A stretch of DNA of 64,000 nt from Distichodus sexfasciatus (taxonomy: Eukaryota > Chordata > Actinopteri > Characiformes > Distichodontidae), in the NCBI GenBank assembly GCA_032718565.1, contig JAVGVS010000161.1, positions 422,450-486,449 of the forward strand, read 5' to 3'. The notes under the pieces were generated by a model that was given only the letters and a program-made list of their open reading frames with translations, was not told the DNA's origin and ran no database searches. The first letter of the stretch is position 1, and each line of letters begins with the position of its first letter. Below, one piece after another: positions 22,901-37,900 of the stretch. The translations under genes were made by a program, and so were the position numbers.

Positions 22901-25900
22901 GCGGTCGATCCCGGGGTCGGTGTGGAGTTTGCATGCTCTCCCAGTGTTTGTGTAGGGTTTCTCCAGGTGCCCTGGTTCCCTCCGCAGTCCAAAAGCATGC
23001 ACTATAGGTTAATTGTTGACTCTTAATTGGCCCTGTAAGGTGTGAATGAGTGTGTGATTGTGTGAGTGTGTGTGCTCTGCTGTGTTTTCACACCTGCCCA
23101 GGGTTACGTTCCGGCCCTTGTGACTCCGATAGGGATTACGCGGTTCGAATAATGAATAAATGAATGTTGTCAGTTTAAGTAAAACAGCATTTTAACCTAT
23201 AGATTTTTATTACTGATCTATTTCTTTTTCCATAGGATTATGTTCATAGATTGATCTGTGTCACTGAGAGGGAGAAATTTGAGGTACCCATTAGGTCGAT
23301 TGGGGCACGTGCCATCCTCGACTTCCCTGATCAGCTGGTCTTTCCTGTGTGTCCTGTCAAATGCCTGTCCCAAAAAACCATCCTAGTTCGCAACATCGGG
23401 AATGGGGAGGCCAAATTTAAGCTCAGTACAAAGAGGTAAAAGAAGATAATGCATCTGTAAGAAGTGGAAGTCAATAAACAATGTTGATTAATTAGTGATT
23501 GCTCTTCTGTCTCTCTTTTCCCCATAGTCCGTTCATAGTAAAGCCTCCAGCAGGGACTCTTGGTGCTGAGGAAAGTATGCAAGTGACTGTTGACTTCAGA
23601 CCCAAAAAAACAGGAGACCACAAACAGCAACTCATGCTGCACTACCACACAGGTACAGCTCACAAAAACCATGAGTGATAGAATCAAACCTACACATCTA
23701 GTTTTCATTTCCAGTTCTGCATTTCTTGTGAATACCAGACAGAGTCCGGTTCAAGCCAGTGAGGAGACACATGCGCCTAGTATCCCTAGTAGCGAAATGA
23801 GTGTTGCCACTAACTCTCTCCCATAACGAACGTGCATTTGTTCAATTACACAAACTACACCAGGCAAAATTAATTTGGCTCAGTTATACTGTACTAAAGT
23901 ATATTCAGCTATACACACAGATTTACTCTCATACTGTAGGGTCAGTGTTGCTTATTACACACAACACACAAACACACAATACTCAGAGTGTGTCGCCAAT
24001 AGCTTCAAGCTTGCAGCACTACACTCTAGATGTTTGTTGATGGATGAGGTTCATATGATTGTAGAAGAAAAATAGGAAAATGGATTACTATGCATTTATT
24101 GCTTCTTGTTAAAACCTTAAGAAGCAGTCAAACTTATTTCTGATTAATTTTATTTTTGTGGAGTTGAAGAAAGTACAATAAATAGGCATAATAAAGGCAT
24201 TAAAAACTTGCTCTTTGGCAGGTGAAGATTCTGTTGGGTATTAGTTAGTGGCGGTAGTGGGTTTTAAGAACAAATGGTTTTGGTATCATGAAGCTGCTGC
24301 TACCAAACAAGTTGAAACCCGCAGTATGATGGTACAGTTGTCATACTCAGCTGTTGATCTGGCCCTTGTTTTGAATTTGCCCTTTAATGTTGTTTTTGCC
24401 ATGGAGTCACATGATGTGGAAGAGCTACGATTTGCCAACATGAATCATGGAGCAAAATTCTGATGATGCAAAACTATTCCATGTGTTCATCTAAAGCACA
24501 TGATATTCCACAAATGCTTGACGCACACAAATGTCAATTTTTCTAATCCAAGTAGTGTCTTAGTTTATGTCAACAAATTTACATTTCTGACAGCACAGAA
24601 TTAATTGCTGACTTATTCGGTTGATCACAAGCTATAGTTTACTGTGTGTATGTGTGATTTGATTGTATCTCAGGAGAGAATGTCTACGTTGATTTGTATG
24701 GAGCCGCTACAGATATCAGTGTAAGGCTGGATAAGAACACTGTGCTGATGGAGAAGACCTACATCACCATGTCCAACCAACGCAGGGTGTCCATAATGAA
24801 CAGAAGCGACTCCATGGTTCATTACGAGTGGCGGAGCTTTGCCACTGAGGAGGAAGAGGAGCAGCATAGGCTAAGGTTTGCTTCAGTGACACTTTCCCAT
24901 GCTTGATCATCCACTCTCAACAGCAGTCTGTCTTGATGTTAATTTTTTTTCCGACTTGTTTTCTCGGGGCCCTTTTCTTTATAGGATACCTTCAGAGCAA
25001 AAGGAAGAGGGAGAGGATGATGAGGATAACATGAAGGAATTTCTAATGGAGTGCAACGCCGACCCTGCTGTACGGGATCGTCTCTTGCAGCTTGCAGACA
25101 CCTTTCAAAATCGCCGGAAATCACCAGAAATCAACCAGGACAGCATCACTTGTAACGACCAATACTTCGCTATTGAGCCCCAGGTCTCCACACACACATT
25201 AATTCTTTTATGGTTATGGTGCTACATCAAATGCACAAAATATTTGCGCACACACCTGCAGCTCCGCACATTTTTGTGTTAATGTAAGTTGTAAAGAGCT
25301 ACAATCAAAATCAGCATTTTTGACAGATTAAAGCAGGCTTGTTAGAATAATTAGTGTGAAAATTGAACTAGATGATAGCTAGATGGTAAGGCAGCAGTTG
25401 AAGAAAATGTGTATGTGTAGTTTTTTCATTAGGGATGAATGATATCGAAATTATCGGCCGATACCGATATTCGATGTTTTCATGCTTATATCTGCTGATA
25501 CCGAGGCAGATAAATCAGGAAGGCCGAGTCAAGCGTGTAAAGATATTTTGCTCGTCAAAGTTCCACTGCACGCTCGGAATGTTGGCACAAAAATGGCATA
25601 ATTGACATTTCTAACACAGCGGTAAGTCAAGCGAGTGTGAAAGCAGGTCGACGAGCAATGGCGGACCACTTTGAGCACAGTGCACAACATTTTAAGAAAA
25701 AGTCACTTCCTGCCCTATGTAGTCAAATAGGGCTCGTGTGACTCTCCATGTGCACTACTTAGTGCGTAGAGAGCCGTTAAGCTACAACCCCTGGTAGTTC
25801 CTGAGATGCATGCTACAGCATAGAAAAGTACGTTAAAAGCACTTTACCTACCATACTGTTAAGTACAGTAGTATGCAGCTCGGGACACAGCCCATGCGTG

Positions 25901-28900
25901 AGCTTGTATTTGCTAAGTGAGGCAAACACGCAATTTAGTTAGTTAAAAAATTTCTCACGCACTGCCCGCACTTCAACAAGAGAAGACAAGAGATTCCACT
26001 GGGTGCTCAGAATTTTGGCACAAAATAATGCAAACATTTTAAAGCAGAAGGCCTTCAAAGAAATCCAACCTCGGACTTTGGACATGCCCTGCATAAGCGC
26101 TACGTTTCCGGCATACTATTAATGCGTCGTCAAAAATCGGCCGGAAATATTTTTTTGTCGTTGAAGTTTTAAACCTATCGTAACAGAGTATGTTGAGTAT
26201 CTCAAGTACTTTGATAATGACTTTTACCTTACTAAATTTGAAAGATAAATATACATTTCTATGGGCATAGTTTTAACTACATTTGCAGAGTTCTCAGACT
26301 TCAGTTGTGTTTATTTTCTTTATCTAAAATTATGACATATTTACACACCTTGGGGAGACATCTTGCATGCTAATTCCCTGAGTGTGGAGGAAAAAGTGGA
26401 GAGAGATTTGCCCTTAGTGCAGAAGCAGGACTAATAAGAAGCAAATGTTAATGATGCTTGTGAGCCGTCCACAGTGAACGCTCATTAGAGATTAACCGTG
26501 GAGCCTGTGTGCTTTTATGTAAGCTAATTAACACTGAAAAAATAAGTAACTTTTGGTGGATTTTGCCCAGTTTATGTGGGTTGAAGCTTTGTTCCATCAA
26601 TAGTCATTTGTGGTTAGATTTCATACGTTTCCAAGCAAATCTGAAAGCAGATGAAGTGCCTGAGGTTCTCTCTGTATTTGCAGAAGGGGGACATCTTTCC
26701 ACACAGGACAGCTGAAATCAACATCATCTTCAAACCTCAAGAAGCTCGAATGTACCACCATACTGTGTACTGTGACGTCACAGGTACTGGGAAACCCGAT
26801 GGTATTTGACTAATTTTACTGCCATAGCTAATCAGCTGAGAGAGAGGGAGATCTGCCGTAAATTAGTCTTTAGGATGAATAGCAGCATTTTTTTTCCCAT
26901 CAAACTTAACTGGAAAATAATTCATTTAAACTTATGATTTAGTTTGGTCTGTTTTGAACGTGGAAATATTTCTACACGTAGATACAAAAACATGTGGCTT
27001 TGAGTGGAGAAGCACAAACTTCACTGGACATAGGACAAACATTGATTGATTTACAATTCTTTTGAACAATTATATATGCTTCTCAGAATTCAATGAATTA
27101 TTATGAGTATGAGTAGATTATGAAGCTTTAATTGACACATCATTATTCTGATTGCAGGTCGGGAGGCCCGTATGCCACTACGCATAAAGGGAGAGGGTAT
27201 AGGCCCCAAACTGGAGTTTAGCTATGATCTGCTGGACATGGGGAACATCTTTCTTGGTGCCACACAGGTCTATGAGGTAATCCAAGCTAAATCCACTGTG
27301 GTTATTATAAAATTGCACGGGCAGCCGTTCAAGGAAGCAGGAAGAACGAGACAAACAACACAAACTAACACAAACCATATGGCAATAACCTGAGCAAATA
27401 AAGAAGCAAGCAAACTGAAATTAAAAGAGAAATTAGGGAACAGAACACACCATCCAATACCACTATACAAAAGGCCAAGACAAAGTAGGCAGATTTAAAC
27501 AGGCATGACAAACACAGGTGTAACAAATTAGAGCAAACAAGGAAATGCAAATACAAGCGAGGAATTACAGGCCTAATTGTGATGTTTAAAAATAGCATCA
27601 AATAATTTTTTGGCACTTATTACCTATTCATGTATATCAGAAAAAATATATAAAATAATACTGACTCTAAGTTGCTTAACATTTCCATTGTTATACCTAT
27701 TGCGATATGAAAATATCTTAATGCAGTATAGATTTTTGAAATCAGAAGCTATAATTTTGGTTACAATCAAAGACACATTGAAATATATAGTACTGTGCAA
27801 AAGTTTTAGGCAGGTGTGAAAAATGCTGTAAACAAAGAATGCTTTCAGAAATATAAATAATGATTGTTTATTTTTATCAATTTACAAAATGCAAAGTGAG
27901 CGAACAAAAGAAAAATCTAAATCAAATCAATATTTGATGCTGCCTTCAAACCAGCATCAATTCTTGTAGGCTCTTTTGTTCATTCACTGCATTTTGTTGA
28001 TTGATGAAAATAAATGATTAACACTTCCATTTTTGAAAGCATTCTTTGTTTATAGCATTTTTTCCACAGCTGCCTAAAACTTTTGCACAGTACTGTATTT
28101 TTAGCAGTAAAGATATTACGTCTTAAGCCACATTTGCTATCACAAAGCAGATGGACAGAACAAATACCACCAGGTCAGAACTCCGGCGATCAAGGGCATG
28201 GCACGGCCAGCGAGGGGGGTGCCGAGTGTAGAAATTTTGGATAGCCCACTTCGATAACCTTCTTATAAGAATGTTGATTATGCAGGCTTGCCGATCACAC
28301 ATGCAGTTAGTTTGAGCACTAGCGACTCACGTGGAACGCTCCAGTTCAGTCAAATCTTCCCTTTTATTAGAGACGAAACTTATATTTTAGCTGATAAATA
28401 ACAATAACAACCAGCGTTCTACTCGCAATACAGCAATTTATTGATATTTTCAGTGTGACGCGCGTCCGTCATTGTGACGCAACTCTGAGTCGTGCGGGGG
28501 CTTGTGGGAAATGTACTTCTCTCCCAGAAAGGCCAAAAGCAGCTTGTTTTAAACGCCAAAATGAGTCCAAATCAGCTCAAGACTATTAAGTATTTCTTCA
28601 CTTTCAATTGAACAGAATTTTTCCCATTCTATAATGTTAGAGAGTAATCCTTAGGAAAAACATAATAATAAATTCTGTATTCAGATGGATACCAAATGGA
28701 TAAAGAAGGGATTTTGTCATAGAATGTCTCTACATAATAAAAACTCTGCAAACCAATAAAACAGACACTGTTCTTACTTATAGTACATAAAAGTAAAATA
28801 AATAATAATAAATAAATAATAAGGTTTTTAGGACTGTAATCTACCAACACAGCAAGGACATATTTTCATATACTAAATAGGTTTGTGGTAAACTTGTGGT

Positions 28901-31900
28901 GAACTTCTAGTAAACTTTGTGTACCTGGCAAATTTATATTAATATTGGAGATTACAGCAATATAAGCTATGTTTTGAGTATGTATGACTACAGTTTTGGT
29001 TGGTTGCTAATTCTAGTCTAGTGTAACATTGAAAATTTAGATAAAAAAAAAAATTTAGGTTCAGTATGGTTTTTTTCACTGTATTTGCTTGTATTATTAT
29101 TCCAGGTGATAGTAAGCAATAAGGGGCTTATCAATGCCTCTTACAAGCTAGTGCCTCCAAGTACAGCTTCGGGTCTTCTCTTCTCGTTCAACCCTGCTGA
29201 AGCCACGTTGCCTCCTGGGGACAGTCAAGCTATGGAGGTATCCTTCACCTCCAACTCTCTTGGCACTGTGTGTGAGGAGTTTTGCTTCACAGTAAAGGGA
29301 AACCCCCAGTCCCTCAGTCTCACCTTCAGGTAATTGTTCCCATTTCACCCACAACAGTCCTGTTTTTGCTCTCTCTCTCCTTAAGTTCTGTAGACTACTA
29401 CATAGCCATTACATTTTCCATCATGATGAAACAAACCTATAAGGATGGCACTTGTCTGTCTAATGAGCAAATCAGATGTTGGGGCAGCTTCTATAATACG
29501 CTCAGCATTCTTGACACTTCTTGAGATAGAAGGATTACAACTGAAAATGCTGAAAGTAGAGATTAAAGAATCACCAAGTAGATTCTTTAATCTAGAGATT
29601 AAAAAATGATAATTAGGGGGCCATGCAGTGGAACACTGCGTGGTACCCTATTGGAATCGTTAGGATTTTTTTTTTTTCCTGCCTTAAAACGCGTTGTGGA
29701 GAAAAAACTGTAAGACCCACAGCTTTGAAATTTGGCAGGTAGGTCCGGTACCCCACCCACTACTCAGGCACAAAAATTGCACCAAAATAAGCTATTTTTC
29801 ATTTTTCCAAAAAAAATTGCATTTTCCTAATAATTTTTAAAGCCTAGTTCCGATTCTCAAAAATCTTATATCATCTTATTCCATTGTTTAAGACGAATTT
29901 TTTAGACCCTCGCATCTATTTCTACCATATTTGATTTTTTCGCTAATTTGCATAAAATGAAAACTCATCTTTTTCAAACCAGTCCCTGGATTTCTGTCCA
30001 ATCTGCATGCAACTGGTATCATTTGAATCCCAAGACACTCTTCTTTAATTATTATCGAGCAAATTTTTAATTTAGGCCTTCATTTTTCTGTAATATGCAA
30101 ATAAATGTGGTCGGCTTGGCACAGGACTGCAACACCACACACCGAGTGTCATAGAAATCCAGCTCTGGGTGGGCTACATCTTTGAAATTTGGCAGGTAGG
30201 TCCGGGACCCCACCCTCTACTCAGGCAAAAAAAATTGCGCCACTCTGCCCAAACGCCTAACAGTCCAAACCCCACTTACTACTCAGGCAAAAAAAAAAAA
30301 GCACCACTCTGCCAGTTGGTGGCGCTAATAAGCTATTTTGCGTTTTGCCTAATAACTTTTGAACCATAGCTCCGATTCTCAAAAATCTTATACCATCTTA
30401 CTCCTTGGGTCAAGACGAATCTTTATAGACCCTCGCATCAATTTCTGCCATATTGGATTTCTTGCTAATTTGCATAATATGCAAAACCATCTCTTGCAAA
30501 CTAGACCCTGGATTTTTATCCAATCTGCATGCAACTGGTATCATTTGAATCCCAAGACATTCTTCTTTAATTATTATTGAGCACATTTTTTATTTAGGTC
30601 TTCATTTGGCTGTAATATGCAAATAAATGTGGTGGGCTTGGCATAGGACTGCAACGCCACACAGTGAGTGTCATAGAAATCCGGCTCTGGGTGGGCTACA
30701 GCTTTGAAATTTGGCAGGTAGGTCTGGTACCCCTCCCTCTACTCAGGCAAAAAAAATCGCACCACTCTGCCAGTTGGTGGCACCATAATAAGCTATGTTG
30801 CATTTTGCCTAATAAGTTTTGAACCGTAGCACCCTAGATAAAAGGATGAAACGTGTCATTTTTCAACGTCTGTCCACTTCAATTCGTCAAAAACTGATAA
30901 AGTTGCAAACTGCATGGCCCCTGTAATCACTGCTTGCAGTTATATTTAGCTCTGTCTTCATAAGAGAAGATCACAGCAAGATGTGTTTTTTTTTTCTAGA
31001 GATATATAGACAAGGTGTCACAATGCCGGTGTGTGTGTGTGTAGTGAAAGGGAGGACGCAAACGCGGGCGTACTGCTGTGAATTTTATTTACAAAGGTGC
31101 CACAAAACAAAAGCCCCTTCGGCTCTTAGAAAATCCCGTTTCCCCAGCAAAGGCAAAATACAATGAGAAGATGGAGAGAACTGCTAGCGCCTCGGCTAAC
31201 AGGCTAGCGGTAGAAGCGCTGAACTCACGAGAATTCCTCAGTTTCCTCCGGGTCCAGATCGACAGTCCTTACGGGCAGAGTAGCGGTAGGCTGGGGACAC
31301 AGAGGGGCATCAAACACACACACCAATGACGACGACACGTAACACACAACCGGATCGGACTGGTTAAATAGCATGGCTAAGCTAACTAGCACCAATCGGG
31401 AAGTGACACACAAACAAGAGGAGGAACCCGTCACCGATGACACGGACAACCCGGAAGTGACTGGCGGGAACTTCTTAAAGGGGCAGACACCCGTCACCAA
31501 GACAACCAGACGCAACACATCAAACCTCAGGTTTAATACTCTGGCGAGTCCGAGCGTCGGGGAGGAGGCGCAGACATGACACAAGGGGATGTTTATCAGA
31601 CCAAAATTCTCAATATAGCATTATTGAGTTGCATGAAATAAAATAAAGTTTGAAAAATGGGATGTGCAAAAGTTTGGGCACCCTCTCACTTGCATTACTT
31701 TGAAGACCTGCAGTCATTTAAAACTGACAGTTTGCAGCACTAAATTGCTTTGATTAGCTCATTAGACCTTAAACTACAAAGACAGCTGCAACCAATAAAA
31801 AATGGTTTAACATATATAAATTTCTAGTGGTACTTGTCCTTGGTTTCCTCTTAGAGAGTGGTGACATGGGAACCTTTGAAGAACTCTCTACTGACTTAAA

Positions 31901-34900
31901 AACTAAGATAATGCATTTTTATGAATTAGGAGAAGGGTACAAAAGATTATTACAAAGGTTTGGACTGTCTGTCTCAACAGTCAGAAATGTAGTTAGGAAA
32001 TGGAAGGCCACGGGAACAGTCCTTGTGAAGAAAAGGCCAAGAAAAATATCTCAAAGGCACAGACGAAGACTGGTTAGAATTGTCACAGACAAACCACAGA
32101 CCACCCCCAGAGAGCTACAACAACATCTGGCTGCTGATGGTGTCATTGTACATCGCTCCACAGTCCAGCGCACTCTGCACCAGGAACAGCTCAGTGGAAA
32201 GGTGATACGCAAAAAGAAGATCCGCATGAGGAATGCCAAAGAGCATCTGGACAAGCCAGAAATATTCTGGAAAAAAATACTGTGGACAGATGAGACTAAG
32301 ATAGTTATTTGGTCATAACCAGAGGCGCTATGCATGGTAAAAAAATACACAGCATTCCAGGAGAAGAACTTGCTGCCAACAGTAAAATTTGGTGGAGGGT
32401 CCATCATGTTATGGGGCTGTGTGGCTAGCACAGGTATTGGAAACCTTGTTAAAGTTGAGCGCCGCATGGATTCCACCCAATATCAGCAGATTCTTGAAAA
32501 GAATGTTCTAGAGTCAGTCACAAAGTTGAAGTTACGCCGGCGTTGGATGTTTCAGCGCAACAATGATCCAAAGCACCGCTCAAAATCTACTAAGGACTTT
32601 ATGCAGAGGCACAAGTACAATGTTCTTGAATGGCCATCCCAGTCCCCAGACCTGGACATCATTGAAAATGCATGGATTGAGTTGAAGCAGGCTGTCCATG
32701 CCTGGAAGCCATCGAACCTGACTGAACTGGAGGCATTTTGGAAGAATGGTCCAAAATACCACCAGCCAGAATTCAGGGACTTGTGAGTGGCTCTAGGAGG
32801 CATCTACAGGCTGTTATTTCAGCAAAAGGAGGCTCTATGAAATATTAATGGGATTATTCCTTTGGGGTGCCCAAATTTATGCACCTGCCTATTTTTGTTT
32901 AAATGAGCATTACATTGTTTCTGTTGGCCCAATAAAAAAATATTTCACTACTGAATTGTTGCTGTTTCCATAAGTTATCAAATATGTTAAATCAAGTTTT
33001 CAATAGAAAGTCCTCTGTACTTTCTATTATTTCCAGTGCCGAATTTCCAGTGACATTCACATCTGCCTGCAAAGTATGTTGTATTGTTTTAATGAGAGCC
33101 TCTTGTCTTTTCATTTGTGGCAGTGGGTGCGTAACAGGACCAACATTCTACTTCAGCGTCCCAGAGCTTGACTTCGGCGAGGTGTCCTTCGGTAATGAAC
33201 TTTGCACTCCATTAATCGTCATGATCAATGCCCCTATGCACCAAAAAGGGTCCCTTTACCATATAGTGTTTTATGTCAAATACTTTCTTCGTCTAGATCG
33301 TCTGCCGCACCATTTTTTCCTTTCTTATCTTTGCATTAGGCTTTCCTCACACACTCACCTGCTGCATTACCAACACATCACTGGTACCCATGGGTTTTGT
33401 TCTAAGGGTCCCTGGAGATGGGACAGGCATGGACAGTGTGAGCAACACCGAACAGGTTTCACAGCTGGACAGGAATGACTGGAAGCCATGGGATGGGACC
33501 ACCTTGAGGCCTCAGGAATTCAAAGTGATGCCCAGTTCTGGCAGCATCCGGGCTCTGAGCAAAATTAACGTTCAGGTGTGACACTGTTATATTTACATTA
33601 ATCCAGAGTTACAGTTTCTGACTACAGAGAAAGTCTCTCTGGAGACTTGTGGTAGTTTAAGAGATAGTATGTATTCAGTCTACCTAAGGGTACTACTTAA
33701 GAACCTACTTAATTGGTTAAGTACCCAACCACTAGCCACATCCAATCCCATGTTTTGTAGAACTTCCCTTCATTCCTGGAAGTATAGTCTTTCATTAATT
33801 CATTCTTTTGTGCATCCACAGGTTTTGACTTGAATGAATGGGTTAATGGGAAATTATCTATATTAGTTCTTTATATAGAGATTAAAGAATAGATCCATGT
33901 TGTATTTTCCCTATGTCTTTCTTTTACTCTTTCCTTAATCATATCTGTCTATAATCATACTTTTCCGTAGCATACTGTACTGTAATGTACTGTGACATAC
34001 TGTACTTCAGGTTCACAATGGATCTTTAATCTCAAATCGCTATCAAACAGCACAGATGTTTAATTAAAAGGGTGTTTTAAAAAAGTGGTCCTTCAAAAGA
34101 AATTTTCTTCACTCAGCCTTCACTCAGGCCTAAACTGTATGTACCCAAGCTTTCCTGTGGTTACCTCTTAACCTGTCAATAGTGTTGTCTTCCCTTCACA
34201 ATTTGCTGCCATAGTCTTGGAAGGGCTGACATATAGATTTCTCTGGGGGCTGTTTGAGCATGACGTGTCTCTTGTTGGTGTTCCATCCATGTCTGCACTG
34301 GGTCTTGCTGAGAAAGGAAATGTTTCTCCCATTGCTACCTCTTAACATCTGACCCAACAGATTAGACTGTCTGCCCCGTCTAGTCTGCAGTTACTTCTAT
34401 CTGTGTTTCATTAGTTGCTTTAAAATCACAAAAATATGCACACCTTCATTAGAAAAAGTATCACATTCTTAATAGTTGAGCACATACAAACTGCACCTTA
34501 TCAAGAAGCTATGAAGTCAAAAAACAACCAATGATTATCATCTTTTATAATTGAGGTGGAATGTTCAAATAACTGTAATACTGATTTGAGGTCATATCAC
34601 TCAGCTCTATGATAGAGTTAAAGGTAAATGACCTCTTATCATTGATGAAAGCCAAATAGGCCCCACCAACTGGACTTTTAGGCCTCCATATGGATTTTAC
34701 ACTTGACAAATTATCGTATTAGCACCCCCTACTGTTGTTGTCTGTTTGTCAAAATTATTTTTTCCTACGCAACTGGTCCAAGAGAGAGGTGAATGTGAAG
34801 CGTGGAGTCTCCCGATTAGTCACGCCGTCCCTGCACCGGGCCAGAAATTGGCAAAGGCCCACCAGGCATCGCCCAGTACACCAGATTACTAACCCAGTCC

Positions 34901-37900
34901 TGGATGAAAGGTATAGAACAGGAGTAGGCAACTCCGGTCCTGGAGGCCCGGTGTCCTGGAGGTTTTCCATCCTACCTAATCAGTGTCTTCTGGTGGTTAT
35001 CTACCTGAGGTGTGAATGTTCTGAAATCCAGTTGGATGGAAAACCTCCAGGACACTGAACCTCCAGGACAGCAGTTGCCTACCCCTGGTATAGAATAACA
35101 CACTATAAAAATATAATATGTGTGCCTGTACGTTTGTGATCTTGTAGGTGACTTTGTGCTCCAACACAGTGCAAGAGTATAACCTGGCTCTTGTTGTAGA
35201 TGTGGATGGAGTTGGGGAGGAGATCTTGGCTCTTCCAATCAAGGCCAGGTATGAGTTTCAGATAAAGCCTTTTGCCTCTGCTTCATGAATTCAATGTTCA
35301 TTTGATTATATTTACAGCATTTAGCAGGTGCTCTTAGCCAGAGCGACTTCCTTGTCCTAATTACGGGGACAATCTCCCCAGAGCACCATAGATTTAAGGG
35401 CCTTGCTCATGGTCTTAACTGTGGCTTTTAGACTCTACTGGTTCAAACCACCAATCTATTGGTCACTTGGTCATAACTGACCCATTAAAAAAATGTTACT
35501 GCTTGTTCTTATAGATGTGTTGTTCCTGAACTACACCTGGAGAGCCGTACTCTTCAGTTTAAGCACTGCTTCCTTGGGTACCCCTATGAGCAGAGTGTCA
35601 GGCTGGTCAATAAAACAAACCTTCCTGCATGCTATGGTCTTCTGCCTCAGGTATAATGGACAAGTTTAGATTGTGATCTCCAGTGCTACATAATCAATTA
35701 AAGTGGTACAGCTACAAAAAGTCCAGCTTCACAGTCATGTGTGTGTGTGTGTGTGTTTGTGTAGGAGCATGAGGAACAGCCATCTTTGCTATTCAGCACT
35801 CCGTATCCACGAGGAGTCATTGAGCCAAACAGTACAAATGATATATCCTTGATTCTTGTGGCCAAGAAACTTGGTGATCTGTTCCATACTGCTTACTTTG
35901 CTATACTAGGCCAAAAGAGTCCTCAGCTGGTGAGTTTGTGGTGGGTGTGTGGATGTATTTGTTCATATGCACCTGGTTGTGCCACACACTGATCTGTTTT
36001 CAAACTGTGGGCACTTTTTTCATAGGCACTGTTCCTGACCTGCATCGGCAAAGGTCCTTCTGTCTCCCTCTCTGCCACTGAGCTGAAATATGGTATCATC
36101 TCAGTACTAACAGATGTTCCACAGACTTTGCTACTGTCCAACCATTCTCCCATCCCGGCACCTTTCTTGACGCAAATGGTGGGTGTAGTTTGACAGAGGG
36201 AGATGTACCTTCCCTTTATACTTTTATATTGTTTGTTACTTTGTTTTTCCCTGATTGTAGCAGACGTGCTTAAGGTAAGTGCCTGAGTCAAGCTAAGATT
36301 TAATATTCAAGAAAAGAATAATAAAGAAAACACGCTTAATAGGTATTTGTAAACAGGAAAATAATCCAAAGCCAAGGAAAAACAAAAAACAAGGGATTTC
36401 CAAGTCAGACTCCCAAAATACATAAATGGCTGAAACCAACAATGAAATAAAAAAGGAAAAAAAGCACTGGCTTGCAGTCTTGGTACTGGGACTTAAGGGC
36501 AGAGACATAACACTTACCTTCTTCTGATAATTTCTAGGCTAATAGAATACAAATAGAATTGGCTGATTAGGCTTGATAGGGTTTTTGGCTTTGTAGATAA
36601 TTTAGTGACTATGATTTTATTTATCAGGAAGTGTACTCTTGTGCAGTGAACTCTATTGTTTGTCATGCCCTAAGTATTTTACCCTGTAGGCGTTATCAGG
36701 CCAGAGTATCTTAATGGTCTTCTTTGTCTATGGCCTTATTGCCTATTCATTCAAAATAATTAGTGGTATAATCATTTGGTCTTCTTGTGGGCAGTCTTCG
36801 TTTAATGTCCTGGTCTACTTCCTCTGGCTTATGAATGTTTGCTTGAAGATAAAAGTCAGCTTAATTTCTATAGTACACTCCTTGTTTAAGTGACTTAATT
36901 TCTCCTCATCTCCTCATCCTTATTTTGCCTTTCAGCGCTGTCTTTTTTTCTGAACTCAGATAAATTTCAGCATAGCTTTGTTTAATTTATCCCAGGAAGG
37001 ATTATTAGCACACACATGCAACTTGTATATGCATATCCAAACATGTGCATGTTCAAGGTTTTTCAGTAAAGAATAATGCAACCCCTTTTCTCTCTAAAGG
37101 ACTGATGACGTGTCTTGATAAGGCAAGAGGATTTATGAAGCATTTACAAGCTCCAGTTGATGTTTTCATCTAGCTCCAGCTGGAGTGTTTTCAATTATTA
37201 TAGAGATGTTTCAATTCTGAATCAGTATGCCATGTTTGAATCTTTTTCCCATATATTTTTCATACACAGCTAAACAAGGTCAGCCATAGTAATCACATTA
37301 CAAGACTGAAAAAGCAATTTCTCATAGGGTGATTCCCATCTGACCCCTTGGCCCTACCCCTTAGCCCCACTCCTGTTTTGCGTGTTCACTCCATGGCAAG
37401 GGTCAAGGGCCAAGGGGTGAAATCGGATTCCCCTGTAGACTTTGAGTATAACCCTCACTGTTATACAGTTACGCTTTGCTTAAAATATCAATTGGCTCTG
37501 CTGAACAGAATACTTACATGCCTTCGAATATAAAAAGAGAATCTGAGATGAGGGGTATAGGAAGCAACGGACAACTTGAATGTGAAACAGAAACAGTTTT
37601 TGACTGAAAAAAAAAACATGTCTCTGGTACTGAACTACATTATGGCACTTTGAAGTCACTGCATTCCTAACCTCATCGTTTCCATGAGAGAACGATTTGC
37701 AGTGATTGGTGTAGTGCAGCAAAATACAGCAAATAGCATTTGGAAATGTCAAATTTTTTCATACGTGTACCAAGGAACTGACCAATCTTCTGCTAAAACA
37801 GTCATTACATTGTTAAATGTGGTTTCAAACTACTTCCATGGTGCTGACTGATTCTGTGACAGGATGCTTATGTGATCATGTTGTGTGGACAGACTAATTA

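Noticed and set aside
32051..32476. 141-codon minus-strand frame
   Set aside because: Antisense of the Tc1 transposase.
34745..34918. Coding-like basic stretch (KRGVSRLVTPSLHRARNWQR...) before a GTATAG
   Set aside because: Adding it between hydin exons 14 and 15 is not needed for frame or family match, no acceptor is convincing, and no other gene is recognisable.
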